Shown here in pieces: positions 35,936-44,008 of a DNA stretch of 64,000 nt. How positions within the stretch are numbered: the stretch's first letter is position 1; each line of letters starts with the position of its first letter. Below the pieces are notes generated by a model that saw nothing but the letters and a program-made list of their open reading frames with translations, did no database searches and had not been told where the DNA came from. This DNA is from Maribacter zhoushanensis (lineage in GTDB: Bacteria > Bacteroidota > Bacteroidia > Flavobacteriales > Flavobacteriaceae). Made by a program: the position numbers and the translations under genes. The DNA lies in contig NZ_JARKMR010000009.1 of NCBI RefSeq assembly GCF_029350975.1, forward strand, positions 25,208 through 89,207. The letters run 5' to 3'.

Positions 35936-37246
35936 TTAGTTTAAATATTTCTTGTAATCGTTTACCTTAATATATGCCTTTAGATCATGTAGTAAATTAT
36001 AAAGTCCAAAAAATGTACGGTTCATGTACAAAAAGTGCTTTGAACCTCTATTACCGTTCATTTTACGTATTTGCTTATCCGAAGAAAACTGTTCTCCTAA
36101 ATCTGCTATTTTTCCCCAAAAAACCTCATCGCCAAAATCAAAATCCTCATTATGAAACGGTGATGTAAATAAGCTTAACAATTGGTGAAATATAGATTTA
36201 AAAAATAATATATCTTCCGGGGTATCGGTCTGCATTAAGATTTCAAGCTCGTACAGTTTTTCTGTAAATTTTTCATCATCTGATATCACTTCTGCCCTTG
36301 CAAGTTCAAAATAAGGAACATAAAAAGAATCTGGTACTTCTTTAATACAACCAAAGTCAATAGCAATAAGTTCTTCTTCTTCATTCACCAAAAAATTACC
36401 TGGATGCGGATCGGCATGAACTTTTCGCAACCCATGAATTTGAAACATATAGAAATCCCATAATGCCTGACCCAATTTATTGCCGGTAGCTTGAGAAAAA
36501 CCAGCTTTTGTAAATTCACTTAAATGCTTTCCTGTCATCCAGTCCATCGTAATAATGCGCTGACTTGAAAGGTCTGTATAATATTCAGGAAAATTAATGT
36601 TTGGTATTACTTTGCACGCCTCAGTAATCTCTTTACTTTGAGCTACTTCTAAGATATAATCGGTTTCTTCAACCAATTTATTTTCAACTTCTTTAAAATA
36701 TTTATCGGAATCTTTTCCTTGTAAATTGAACATACGGATTGCAATAGGTTTCACTATTGCCAAATCGCTACTTATACTTTGGGCAACACCGGGATATTGA
36801 ATTTTTACAGCTAAGTTCTTACCGTCTTTAGTTGCCTTATGCACCTGACCTATACTGGCAGCGTTTATAGAATCTTTATCGAACGTATCAAAAACATCTT
36901 CAGGATATTTATCTAAATACTTTTTAAATGTCTTTCTAACCAATGGAGCAGATAAAGGGGGAACTGAAAATTGTGACAGCGAAAACTTTTCTACATATGC
37001 ATTTGGCAGTAAATTCTTTTCCATGCTCAGCATCTGTGCAACTTTAAGCGCACTACCCTTCAATGATTTTAATCCGTCATATATGTCTGCGGCATTATCT
37101 TCATTCAACTCATCTTTTGTAGTATCCGGATTAATAATTTTCTTACCAATATACTTGGCATAATTACCGCCGATCTTTGCACCGGTCTTTACCAGTTTAC
37201 TTGCCCGCTCTATTTTTCCGGTAGGTATTTTATCTAAAGTTTTCAT
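35936..37246 (-). CDS. ABC1/UbiB (AarF) atypical kinase family protein
   Basis: A 436-residue protein of the ABC1 kinase-like family. ALKVAQMLSMEKN (about 57-69) stands in the place of the KxGQ motif but has Ala for Gly; AASIGQVHKAT (about 112-122) is the alanine-rich ATP loop; MDWMTGKHLSEF, HADPHPGNFLV (about 279-289) and AIDFGCIKE (about 296-304) are the catalytic and metal-binding parts. Relatives support quinone or lipid metabolism as ATPases. There is no membrane helix. It lies 15 bases after the TetR-like gene and is probably co-transcribed and possibly controlled by it. Confidence 0.9.
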   Translation of the reverse strand: MKTLDKIPTGKIERASKLVKTGAKIGGNYAKYIGKKIINPDTTKDELNEDNAADIYDGLKSLKGSALKVAQMLSMEKNLLPNAYVEKFSLSQFSVPPLSAPLVRKTFKKYLDKYPEDVFDTFDKDSINAASIGQVHKATKDGKNLAVKIQYPGVAQSISSDLAIVKPIAIRMFNLQGKDSDKYFKEVENKLVEETDYILEVAQSKEITEACKVIPNINFPEYYTDLSSQRIITMDWMTGKHLSEFTKAGFSQATGNKLGQALWDFYMFQIHGLRKVHADPHPGNFLVNEEEELIAIDFGCIKEVPDSFYVPYFELARAEVISDDEKFTEKLYELEILMQTDTPEDILFFKSIFHQLLSLFTSPFHNEDFDFGDEVFWGKIADLGEQFSSDKQIRKMNGNRGSKHFLYMNRTFFGLYNLLHDLKAYIKVNDYKKYLN

Positions 37247-37261
37247 GCTGTATGTATTAGA

Positions 37262-37915
37262 TTAGGCAAACTTTTCTTTATAAAGGAATTTTCCAAAATC
37301 CAGAATATTCTCTAAAGGTGTATTATCAAATACATCAAAAATGGTATTGACAGATTTTTCAATGGCAACATCTGTTTTTTCAAATGAAGCGGAGTCGTCA
37401 GATTTCCAGAAATTCATTAAAAACATGGTTTGCAACCACGCCCCTTCTGAAAATAATTGCGGATTATGCTTCGTAATTTTCAAGTTCTTATCGGCATTAC
37501 CATCAGCAATTAAGCCTTTTGCATATTCTTTTACATTCTTTCTTAAATCCTTTAATTGTTCTAAACTTTTAAGAGGGCTTGCGGCATTATCCATGACAAA
37601 CAATACATAACTTCTATTTAAAGTAAGTACTTCAAAAAAGGTGTAAAAGAAGGTGAGCATTTTATCTCTATTCGTAAATTCTTGATACTCGGCATTTTTA
37701 TGAATAACATTTACCGTGTTTTCAAAGAAAGTATTCCAAATTCCTTTTTTTAGTGCATTGATTGAACCATAGTATAGGTAAAAATCTGATTCTTCAATAG
37801 CGTTTACTTTACAGAACTTGTAGACCGTCTTTGGTAATTGCTCGTGCTCAAGCACGTAGTCCATGAACATAGTAATGATTGAATCTTTTGTTACTTTTTT
37901 AGCTTTAGCAGACAT
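37262..37915 (-). CDS. TetR-like transcriptional regulator
   Basis: A 217-residue helical protein. The N-terminal part (KDSIITMFMDYVLEHEQLPKTVYKF then EESDFYLYYGSINALKKGIW) has the layout of a TetR DNA-binding domain, with YLYYGSINALKKGIW matching the family's (F/Y)Y.(H/S)F..K..L helix. The remaining helices would form the ligand/dimer domain. The HTH is divergent, so I call it TetR-like. It is immediately upstream of the UbiB-like kinase gene. A hairpin terminator element is 77 bases before its start, compatible with leader control. Confidence 0.75.
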   Translation of the reverse strand: MSAKAKKVTKDSIITMFMDYVLEHEQLPKTVYKFCKVNAIEESDFYLYYGSINALKKGIWNTFFENTVNVIHKNAEYQEFTNRDKMLTFFYTFFEVLTLNRSYVLFVMDNAASPLKSLEQLKDLRKNVKEYAKGLIADGNADKNLKITKHNPQLFSEGAWLQTMFLMNFWKSDDSASFEKTDVAIEKSVNTIFDVFDNTPLENILDFGKFLYKEKFA

Positions 37916-37991
37916 ATCTAATTATTTTATTATAAGGTACGATGCAGATTTCACAGTTAGAAGTTTTTATGAAACATTAGCTTATATTTAA

Positions 37992-38110
37992 TAAAAACGT
38001 GCTATCAGGTGATAGCACGTTCCTAAACAACCTAACCAATAAATAATCAACATGTGATTATGCGTAAAATTCTTTTTCATAGCAATTTTTCATAATCACA
38101 TTACAAATAT
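37992..38110 (-). ncRNA. Candidate small RNA or attenuator leader upstream of the TetR-like gene
   Basis: On the minus strand a stem-forming pair (38101-38091 with 38062-38052) encloses ATTGCTATGAAAAAGA (38086-38071), followed by TTGATTATTTATTGGTT (38050-38034) and a perfect 11-base-pair hairpin with a TTTTT tail. The order and sequence of blocks parallel the element at 7.15-7.23 kb. It is either a free small RNA or an attenuated leader of the TetR/UbiB-like unit. Transcription is not shown. Confidence 0.45.
37996..38021 (-). terminator. Intrinsic terminator of the candidate leader/small RNA
   Basis: An 11-base-pair perfect stem (37996-38006 with 38011-38021) with an AGGT loop; on the minus strand the T run (five T residues) follows immediately. 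There is no coding gene between it and htpG, so it must end an untranslated transcript. Confidence 0.75.
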
Positions 38111-38179
38111 ACATTATGTTTAACTTTTTTAAACATTAATTAAACAAAAATATTTGTTAAACTTTCTCACGACCAAAAC

Positions 38180-38192
38180 TGTCAGTTTGTCA
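38180..38192 (+). promoter_or_regulatory. TGTCA direct repeat upstream of htpG
   Basis: TGTCA, three bases, TGTCA, 94 bases before the htpG start. The repeat spacing and location upstream of a heat-shock gene make it a candidate regulatory site. This is pattern-based only. Confidence 0.35.
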
Positions 38193-38285
38193 CAATAATC
38201 TATTGTGGTATTTTTTTTGACCAATAGCAACGAACAATCATTATTAACAATGGCCGCACTGACTGTGGCATAAAAAATATAAGAA

Positions 38286-40175
38286 ATGGCAACAGGTAAA
38301 ATTAATGTGTCCGTAGACAACATTTTTCCACTGATCAAGAAGTTCTTGTACAGTGATCATGAAATTTTTCTAAGAGAATTAATTTCAAACGCAACAGATG
38401 CAACCTTAAAAATGAAGCACTTGACCACTATTGGCGAGGCAAAGGTTGAATATGGTAACCCTATAATAGAGGTTAAAGCAGATAAAGAAGGAAAAAAACT
38501 GCATATCATTGACCAAGGTCTTGGTATGACAGAAGAAGAAGTTAAGAAATATATTAACGAAGTAGCCTTTTCTGGCGCTGAAGAGTTCTTGAATAAATAT
38601 GAAGACTCTGCTAAAGATTCAGGAATTATAGGTCATTTTGGACTTGGATTCTATTCTGCCTTTATGGTTGCCCATAAAGTAGAGATTATTACCAAGAGTT
38701 TTAAAGATGAACCAGCGGTTCATTGGTCTTGTGACGGTTCTCCTGAATTTATCATGGAGCCTGCTGAAAAAGAAACCCGTGGTACAGAAATTATTCTTCA
38801 TATAGCAGATGACTCTACCGAGTTTTTAGAAGATGGTAAAATAAACGAGCTATTAAGTAAGTACAACAAGTTTATGCCTATTCCGATTAAATTTGGAATG
38901 AAGACTGAAACCTTACCAAAACCTGAAGGGGCAAAAGAAGAAGATCCTGCACCAACACAAGAGGTTGACAATATTATTAACAACCCTAGCCCAGCATGGA
39001 CAAAGCAACCTGCAGATTTAAAGCCAGAAGACTATAAAAGTTTTTATAGAGAGCTCTACCCAATGCAGTTTGAAGAGCCTTTGTTCCATATTCATTTAAA
39101 TGTAGACTATCCTTTTAACCTTACGGGTATTCTATATTTTCCAAAACTTTCTAACGACTTAAATCAACAGAAAGACAGAATTCAACTATACCAAAACCAG
39201 GTATTCGTAACTGATAATGTAGAAGGTATTGTTCCTGAATTCTTGACTATGTTACGTGGTGTTATTGATTCTCCAGACATTCCGTTAAATGTATCTCGTT
39301 CATATTTACAGGCTGATGGTGCCGTGAAGAAAATATCTTCTTACATCACTAGAAAGGTAGCCGACAAAATGAACTCACTGTTCAAAAATGACCGTGCCGA
39401 GTTTGAAGCGAAGTGGAACGATATTAAAATTGTTATTGAATACGGAATGCTTTCTGAAGATAAGTTCTTTGACAAAGCAGATAAGTTTGCCCTTTACCCA
39501 ACAGTAGATGGTTCTTACTTTACGTTTGAAGAGTTACAAGAGAAAATAAAAGACACACAAACAGACAAAGACGGAAAAACCGTTATTCTTTATGCATCTG
39601 ACAAAGAAGCGCAACACAGTTACATTGAAACTGCGAAGGCTAAAGGTTATGAAGTATTGTTATTAGATTCGCCAATTATCGGTCACTTAATGCAAAAGCT
39701 AGAAGGTTCTAAAGAGAATATTTCTTTTGCTCGTGTAGATGCTGATCATATTGACAAATTGATTCAGAAAGAAGAAACTCAAATCTCTAAATTATCTGAC
39801 GATGAAAAAGAGACTTTGAAGAAAGAGTTGGAAGAAGCAATTACAGATAAAAGCTTTACAGTTCAGCTAGAAGCTATGGATAGTGATTCTTCACCTTTCA
39901 CGATTACTGAGCCTGAGTTTATGCGTCGTATGAAAGAAATGCAACAAACCGGCGGTGGCGGTGGTATGTTTGGTATGGGTGCCATGCCAGAAATGTACAA
40001 TCTTATTGTAAATACCAATCACCCATTGGTTAGTGAGTTTTTAAATACAAAGACAGCAAAGAAAAAAGAGCGATTGATCAATCAATCACTAGACTTGGCG
40101 AAGTTATCTAAAGGCTTACTTAAAGGTAAAGCTTTAACTGAGTTTATTAAGCGTAGCTACGAGATGGTGAAGTAA
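38286..40175 (+). CDS. htpG: Molecular chaperone HtpG (Hsp90)
   Basis: A 629-residue cytosolic Hsp90-type chaperone. The GHKL ATPase domain has ELISNATDATLKM (about 28-40), DQGLGMTEEEV (about 77-87) and GHFGLGFYSAFMV (about 117-129); the middle domain has the SPDIPLNVSRSYLQ loop (about 335-348); the C-terminal dimer domain ends near LTEFIKRSYEMVK. The Gly/Met-rich stretch GGGGGMFGMGAMPEM (about 562-576) is a feature seen in Bacteroidota members. It is monocistronic, closed by a strong hairpin. Confidence 0.97.
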   Translation: MATGKINVSVDNIFPLIKKFLYSDHEIFLRELISNATDATLKMKHLTTIGEAKVEYGNPIIEVKADKEGKKLHIIDQGLGMTEEEVKKYINEVAFSGAEEFLNKYEDSAKDSGIIGHFGLGFYSAFMVAHKVEIITKSFKDEPAVHWSCDGSPEFIMEPAEKETRGTEIILHIADDSTEFLEDGKINELLSKYNKFMPIPIKFGMKTETLPKPEGAKEEDPAPTQEVDNIINNPSPAWTKQPADLKPEDYKSFYRELYPMQFEEPLFHIHLNVDYPFNLTGILYFPKLSNDLNQQKDRIQLYQNQVFVTDNVEGIVPEFLTMLRGVIDSPDIPLNVSRSYLQADGAVKKISSYITRKVADKMNSLFKNDRAEFEAKWNDIKIVIEYGMLSEDKFFDKADKFALYPTVDGSYFTFEELQEKIKDTQTDKDGKTVILYASDKEAQHSYIETAKAKGYEVLLLDSPIIGHLMQKLEGSKENISFARVDADHIDKLIQKEETQISKLSDDEKETLKKELEEAITDKSFTVQLEAMDSDSSPFTITEPEFMRRMKEMQQTGGGGGMFGMGAMPEMYNLIVNTNHPLVSEFLNTKTAKKKERLINQSLDLAKLSKGLLKGKALTEFIKRSYEMVK

Positions 40176-40200
40176 TTTCCATTTCCTATAATTTTTAAGA

Positions 40201-40233
40201 AAAGCCACTACATTTTTTGTAGTGGCTTTTTTG
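40201..40233 (+). terminator. Intrinsic terminator after htpG
   Basis: A 12-base-pair stem (40201-40212 with 40218-40229) with a T loop and a T-rich tail. Most of this hairpin is repeated at 41736-41762. Confidence 0.9.
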
Positions 40234-40253
40234 TTAAATGTTGTTATCTTTCA
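40207..40253 (+). repeat. 47-base direct repeat, copy 1 (terminator half plus possible promoter)
   Basis: Identical over 47 bases to 41741-41787. It includes the downstream part of the htpG terminator and TATCTTTC, a near match to TAnnTTTG, 21 bases before the first paralog's ATG. The duplication sits at the same distance from each of the two paralogous genes. Confidence 0.9.
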
Positions 40254-40273
40254 ATTGAGAAACCACTGACCAA

Positions 40274-41677
40274 ATGAAAAACGACTACCGTAGTAATCAA
40301 TTTAAAGAACTACTGAATAACCTACAACAAGAAAGCTGGCAACTAGAACTCATTATTTCTGGTTTTGCCATTTACGGTTTAATAGCTGGTTATGATTCTA
40401 TAGATATAGAATTATTAAAAGCTGTTCAAAAAGAGGAAGGTTTTAATAGTTTCATGTTAAGCACGCTTTTAACCAGTATGCTAATTTTAATAATAATATT
40501 GTTAACTCATGTAGTAATTAGAGGTTTATGGATTGGCGCTATAGGATTAAGATATGTTTCTGGAGATATCGATTATAGAAATTTAAACTACTCCGAAAAA
40601 TTCACCTCCTTCCTAAAAAATAAAGTAGGCGCATTTGACCATTATATTTCTAGACTTGAGAATATTTGTAGCACCTTATTTGCCTTAGCCTTCCTAATGA
40701 TTTTCTATTTGATTTCATTTTTTATGGTTCTGGGTTTTTTTGTAATTAGCGTAAATTATTTAGAAGGTCTACAAGCAATCTCTCATTCCCTACAAACAAC
40801 AATTGAAACTATTTATTATGCTTTATACATCACTTGTATTACTATTTTACTAATAGATTTTATAGGTGCTGGTATTTTAAAAAAATACAAATGGACATCA
40901 ATAATATACTATCCAATTTACAGGGTATTTAGCTACATAACACTCTCGTTTTTATACAGACCCTTAGTATATAATTTCTTAGACCAGAAAAAAGCACGTT
41001 GGATCGGTATATTAATAGTACCCGTTTATTTTATTGTTTCATTTTTTTCTTCCGGTTTTGGTACGTTACGGTCTAACTATCTTGATCATGACCAAAGTAC
41101 TTCGCAACAATTTACAGGTAAAGAAAACTATGAAGACCAATTATTGAAAGATACTGATATGGTAAATTTTGCCTCAATACCTGCTAAAATCATAGAAAAA
41201 TCTTATTTACCAATATTTATAAGCTACACTAATTATATGGAAGATGCTGTTTTTAAAAATGATTCTACGCTATTACCCGAAGAAGACGAAAGGGGGTTTG
41301 GGTTTCACTTATCTAACATGCAGTCGGCTTCAGGTTTAGTTAATTTTCAAGTTGCACCAATAGACAATCTTGAAAATCAATCTAAATATTTAAAAGTATT
41401 CGATTCTATTTTCGAACTTCAAATAGACTCGAAAAAACAAGTTTATAATTTTAATTTGACTAAAAATAAACAAGAACAGTTTGGTTTTGAAACCATATTA
41501 GATTTAAAAGAGTTACCAAGAGGAAAACATTTTTTAAGGATACTTGGACCGGACGAGAAGAAAAAAGGTGTTTTTGAAAAAGATACACTAATAACTATTC
41601 CTTTTTGGTATTATCCTCTGAATAGCTCACATCAAAATAAAAATGAAATCCTAATAGATTCTACATCATTAAATTAA
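40274..41677 (+). CDS. Unrecognised polytopic membrane protein, tandem paralog A
   Basis: A 467-residue protein that I do not recognise. It begins with a short polar segment and LQQESWQLELIISGFAIYGL (about 17-36, likely first helix), followed by strongly hydrophobic segments near 60-82, 130-160, 178-200 and 240-262. Between helices two and three is RGLWIGAIGLRYVSGDI (about 85-101), perhaps a re-entrant or amphipathic element. The C-terminal 200 residues are soluble (likely extracytoplasmic) and end with a GFETxLDL, GKHFLRI, IPFWYYP pattern. It is followed by a close paralog. The function is unknown; a channel or envelope-complex role is speculation. Confidence 0.85.
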   Translation: MKNDYRSNQFKELLNNLQQESWQLELIISGFAIYGLIAGYDSIDIELLKAVQKEEGFNSFMLSTLLTSMLILIIILLTHVVIRGLWIGAIGLRYVSGDIDYRNLNYSEKFTSFLKNKVGAFDHYISRLENICSTLFALAFLMIFYLISFFMVLGFFVISVNYLEGLQAISHSLQTTIETIYYALYITCITILLIDFIGAGILKKYKWTSIIYYPIYRVFSYITLSFLYRPLVYNFLDQKKARWIGILIVPVYFIVSFFSSGFGTLRSNYLDHDQSTSQQFTGKENYEDQLLKDTDMVNFASIPAKIIEKSYLPIFISYTNYMEDAVFKNDSTLLPEEDERGFGFHLSNMQSASGLVNFQVAPIDNLENQSKYLKVFDSIFELQIDSKKQVYNFNLTKNKQEQFGFETILDLKELPRGKHFLRILGPDEKKKGVFEKDTLITIPFWYYPLNSSHQNKNEILIDSTSLN

Positions 41678-41735
41678 TCCAATCTACTGTTCAAGTTTAC
41701 ATAAAATAAAAATCTTCCTTTCAAAAAAAATCCAT

Positions 41736-41766
41736 AAGCTACTACATTTTTTGTAGTGGCTTTTTT
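41736..41766 (+). terminator. Intrinsic terminator between the two paralogs
   Basis: An 11-base-pair stem with one T-G pair, a 5-base T loop and a T run, 58 bases after the stop of paralog A. It is a duplicated copy of the htpG terminator, so the paralogs are expected to have separate transcripts. Confidence 0.8.
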
Positions 41767-41787
41767 GTTAAATGTTGTTATCTTTCA
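41741..41787 (+). repeat. 47-base direct repeat, copy 2
   Basis: Identical to 40207-40253. With the five bases upstream (AAGCT instead of AAGCC) it still forms an 11-base-pair stem (41736-41746 with 41752-41762, one T-G pair), so it closes paralog A as an intrinsic terminator and precedes paralog B by 15 bases. Confidence 0.9.
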
Positions 41788-41802
41788 GCAAAGAAATTAC
41801 TC

Positions 41803-43194
41803 ATGGAATACAACTCGCCGAAGTTTAAAAAGTGGTTAGATACATTACAGCAAGAAAGCTGGCAGTTAGAATTGATTATTTCGGGGTTTGCAATCTACGG
41901 TTTGTTTGCTGCCTATGGACCTTTGGAAATTAATGGTTCAACTGCAATAATTTCCGGAAATATTTTTGAAATAATATTTTGGGGAATGCCTATCTTTTGT
42001 TGCCAAATAATGATTTTTAATTTGGTCTTACATGTTTTATTAAGAGGTTTATGGATTGGTGCTATAGGATTAAGATATGTATCTGGAGATATTGAGTACG
42101 ACAAACTTAATTACTCTGAAAAATTCACTACTTATCTTGAAAAAAAAGTTGGTTCATTTGACGAATACATTTGCAAATTAGAAACATATTGCAGCGTCAT
42201 TTTTGCGGTTTCATTTTTATTGGTATTTTATGTGATAGGCTTTTTTACGGTAACTTTAAGTCTAGGATTAATAGTTGAAACGATAGGTTTATTAAGTTTT
42301 TTACCAGAATCGGTTATTTCCTTTTTTCAAAAAACAATTAATATTATAATATTAACTTCTGCATTAATTGTTTTCATTGACTTTTTAGGTCAAGGATTCC
42401 TTAAAAAAAGAAAGTGGACATCTAAATTATATTTCCCCATTTATTGGATATTCAGCAAACTGACCTTATCTTTTTTATATCGTCCTTTAACTTATAACTT
42501 TTTGGATAACAAATTAGGTCGAAAATTAGGATTGTTGTTATTACCTGTTTATCTAATTATAATTTTATTATCAGGTTTTACTAATAATAGTTCAAACTAT
42601 ATACAATTCATAGAAGAATCTTCTGAACATTATTCCAATAAATCGAATTACGAAAATGAATTAAACGAACCAGATGAGTTTATTGATTTCGCATCAATTC
42701 CTTCAAAAGTTGTAAACACTCCATATCTACGAGTATTCATAGTTTTCAATAAAATTAAAGAGGAATTTGTATTCGATAAGAATAAAGATTTAAAACCCGA
42801 AAACGATATCATAGGATTCAGTCATACTATTATAGATGAAATGAAAAAAGACCAAATTAATATAGAAGGGAATCTAGACATTAAAATTGACCAATATCTT
42901 TCTACCTTGGAAGAATTATATACCCTAAAAATAGATTCAACTAAAATAGATTATACATTCACAATTAGTAAAAACGCAAAAGACAGAATTGGCTTTGAAA
43001 CTTATTTAAATATCAGGAATTTAGAAGACGGCAAACATCTATTAAAAATCATAGGTCCTTCAAGAAAAAATCACAGAGACACCACAGAAATACTTGATTT
43101 AGCTACCATCCCCTTCTGGTACTTCCCAGAAAACAGAATCCCATCAATTAACCAACATAACGGTGAATTACAAGACACCGTGACAACCAACTAA
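41803..43194 (+). CDS. Unrecognised polytopic membrane protein, tandem paralog B
   Basis: A 463-residue paralog of the preceding gene, of the same length and layout. The blocks LQQESWQLELIISGFAIYGL, LRGLWIGAIGLRYVSGDI, LNYSEKFT and LSFLYRPL.YNFLD are nearly identical, while helices near 60-80, 130-165 and 175-200 and the C-terminal domain have drifted. The C-terminal domain again ends with a GFETYLNIRNLEDGKHLL then IPFWYFP pattern. The function is unknown. Conservation of the loops more than the helices suggests a working surface shared by both copies; diverged tails may recognise different partners. No homologous named family comes to mind. Confidence 0.85.
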   Translation: MEYNSPKFKKWLDTLQQESWQLELIISGFAIYGLFAAYGPLEINGSTAIISGNIFEIIFWGMPIFCCQIMIFNLVLHVLLRGLWIGAIGLRYVSGDIEYDKLNYSEKFTTYLEKKVGSFDEYICKLETYCSVIFAVSFLLVFYVIGFFTVTLSLGLIVETIGLLSFLPESVISFFQKTINIIILTSALIVFIDFLGQGFLKKRKWTSKLYFPIYWIFSKLTLSFLYRPLTYNFLDNKLGRKLGLLLLPVYLIIILLSGFTNNSSNYIQFIEESSEHYSNKSNYENELNEPDEFIDFASIPSKVVNTPYLRVFIVFNKIKEEFVFDKNKDLKPENDIIGFSHTIIDEMKKDQINIEGNLDIKIDQYLSTLEELYTLKIDSTKIDYTFTISKNAKDRIGFETYLNIRNLEDGKHLLKIIGPSRKNHRDTTEILDLATIPFWYFPENRIPSINQHNGELQDTVTTN

Positions 43195-43356
43195 GACACA
43201 TTCGCAAACTACTGAATTTAGAAATAAGCAAAAACAGACGAATAAATCATAGTTTACTAATAATTACACTACGTTTTTAACCGATTTAATAATAGTTTGG
43301 TCAACTTTAGTAAGACCCATTACTATAATTACTAGTGCTTTTTTTATCTTCACCAT

Positions 43357-43992
43357 ATGAAGGTGATTTCAACAAACATAGGAGACGCAGTTACTTTTGA
43401 ATGGAACGGTGCTACTGAGCAAACCGGTATCTTCAAATACCCAACTTCTAAGGCCTTATTTCTCACTAAAAATGATGTCAAAGATGACACTGTTATAGAC
43501 CGTGTACATCACGGCGGCGTACATAAAGCATGTTATCTCTTTTCTGCCGATTACTATGATTATTGGAAACAACTTTACCCTGAACTAGAATGGGATTGGG
43601 GGATGTTCGGGGAAAACCTAACCGTTGAAGGTCTTGATGAATCTAAAATTCGTGTTGGCGATATATACAAAATAGGTAATGCCTTAGTACAAGTATCACA
43701 ACCGCGAGAGCCTTGCTATAAACTAGGTATCCGCTTTGGCACACAAAAAATACTAAAAGAATTTATTACACATAATCATCCTGGCACCTACGTAAAAATT
43801 CTAGAAGAAGGTCTTGTATCAGCCGGAGATGAATTTATACTAGTAGAACAATCTAGAAATACATTTACCACACAACAATTTTATGAATTGATTTTTGCAA
43901 AAGAAAAATCTAAAAATTTGCTTGAACTTTTCATGAGCAATGAAGCTGTACCACAATATAAAAAGGACAGGTTCAAGAAATACCTATCATAA
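43357..43992 (+). CDS. MOSC domain protein (YiiM-like)
   Basis: A 211-residue cytoplasmic protein with the MOSC fold. VHHGGVHKACYLFSADYYDYW (about 49-69, in pieces), WGMFGENLTVEGLDE (about 80-94) and the conserved cysteine in QPREPCYKLGIRFG (about 116-129) are characteristic of YiiM-type proteins that handle sulfur or molybdenum-cofactor chemistry, such as N-hydroxylated substrate reduction. The redox partner is not encoded nearby. It is followed by the DUF885 gene with a 16-base gap. Confidence 0.9.
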   Translation: MKVISTNIGDAVTFEWNGATEQTGIFKYPTSKALFLTKNDVKDDTVIDRVHHGGVHKACYLFSADYYDYWKQLYPELEWDWGMFGENLTVEGLDESKIRVGDIYKIGNALVQVSQPREPCYKLGIRFGTQKILKEFITHNHPGTYVKILEEGLVSAGDEFILVEQSRNTFTTQQFYELIFAKEKSKNLLELFMSNEAVPQYKKDRFKKYLS

Positions 43993-44008
43993 TTTTAATA
44001 CACAAGTA

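Larger units (their letters stand above)
37916..38285. other. 370-base intergenic stretch between divergent TetR and htpG genes
   Basis: It holds a minus-strand intrinsic terminator (37996-38021), an 11-base-pair inverted repeat with a wide spacer (38052-38062 with 38091-38101), an AT-rich core with several TAAAC/TTTAA stretches, and a TGTCA direct repeat 94 bases before htpG. No small reading frame is convincing. Confidence 0.6.

Noticed and set aside
40274..43194. Assignment of the paralogs to mechanosensitive or ion channels
   Set aside because: Helix number and a soluble tail could fit many families; no diagnostic pore motif is visible.
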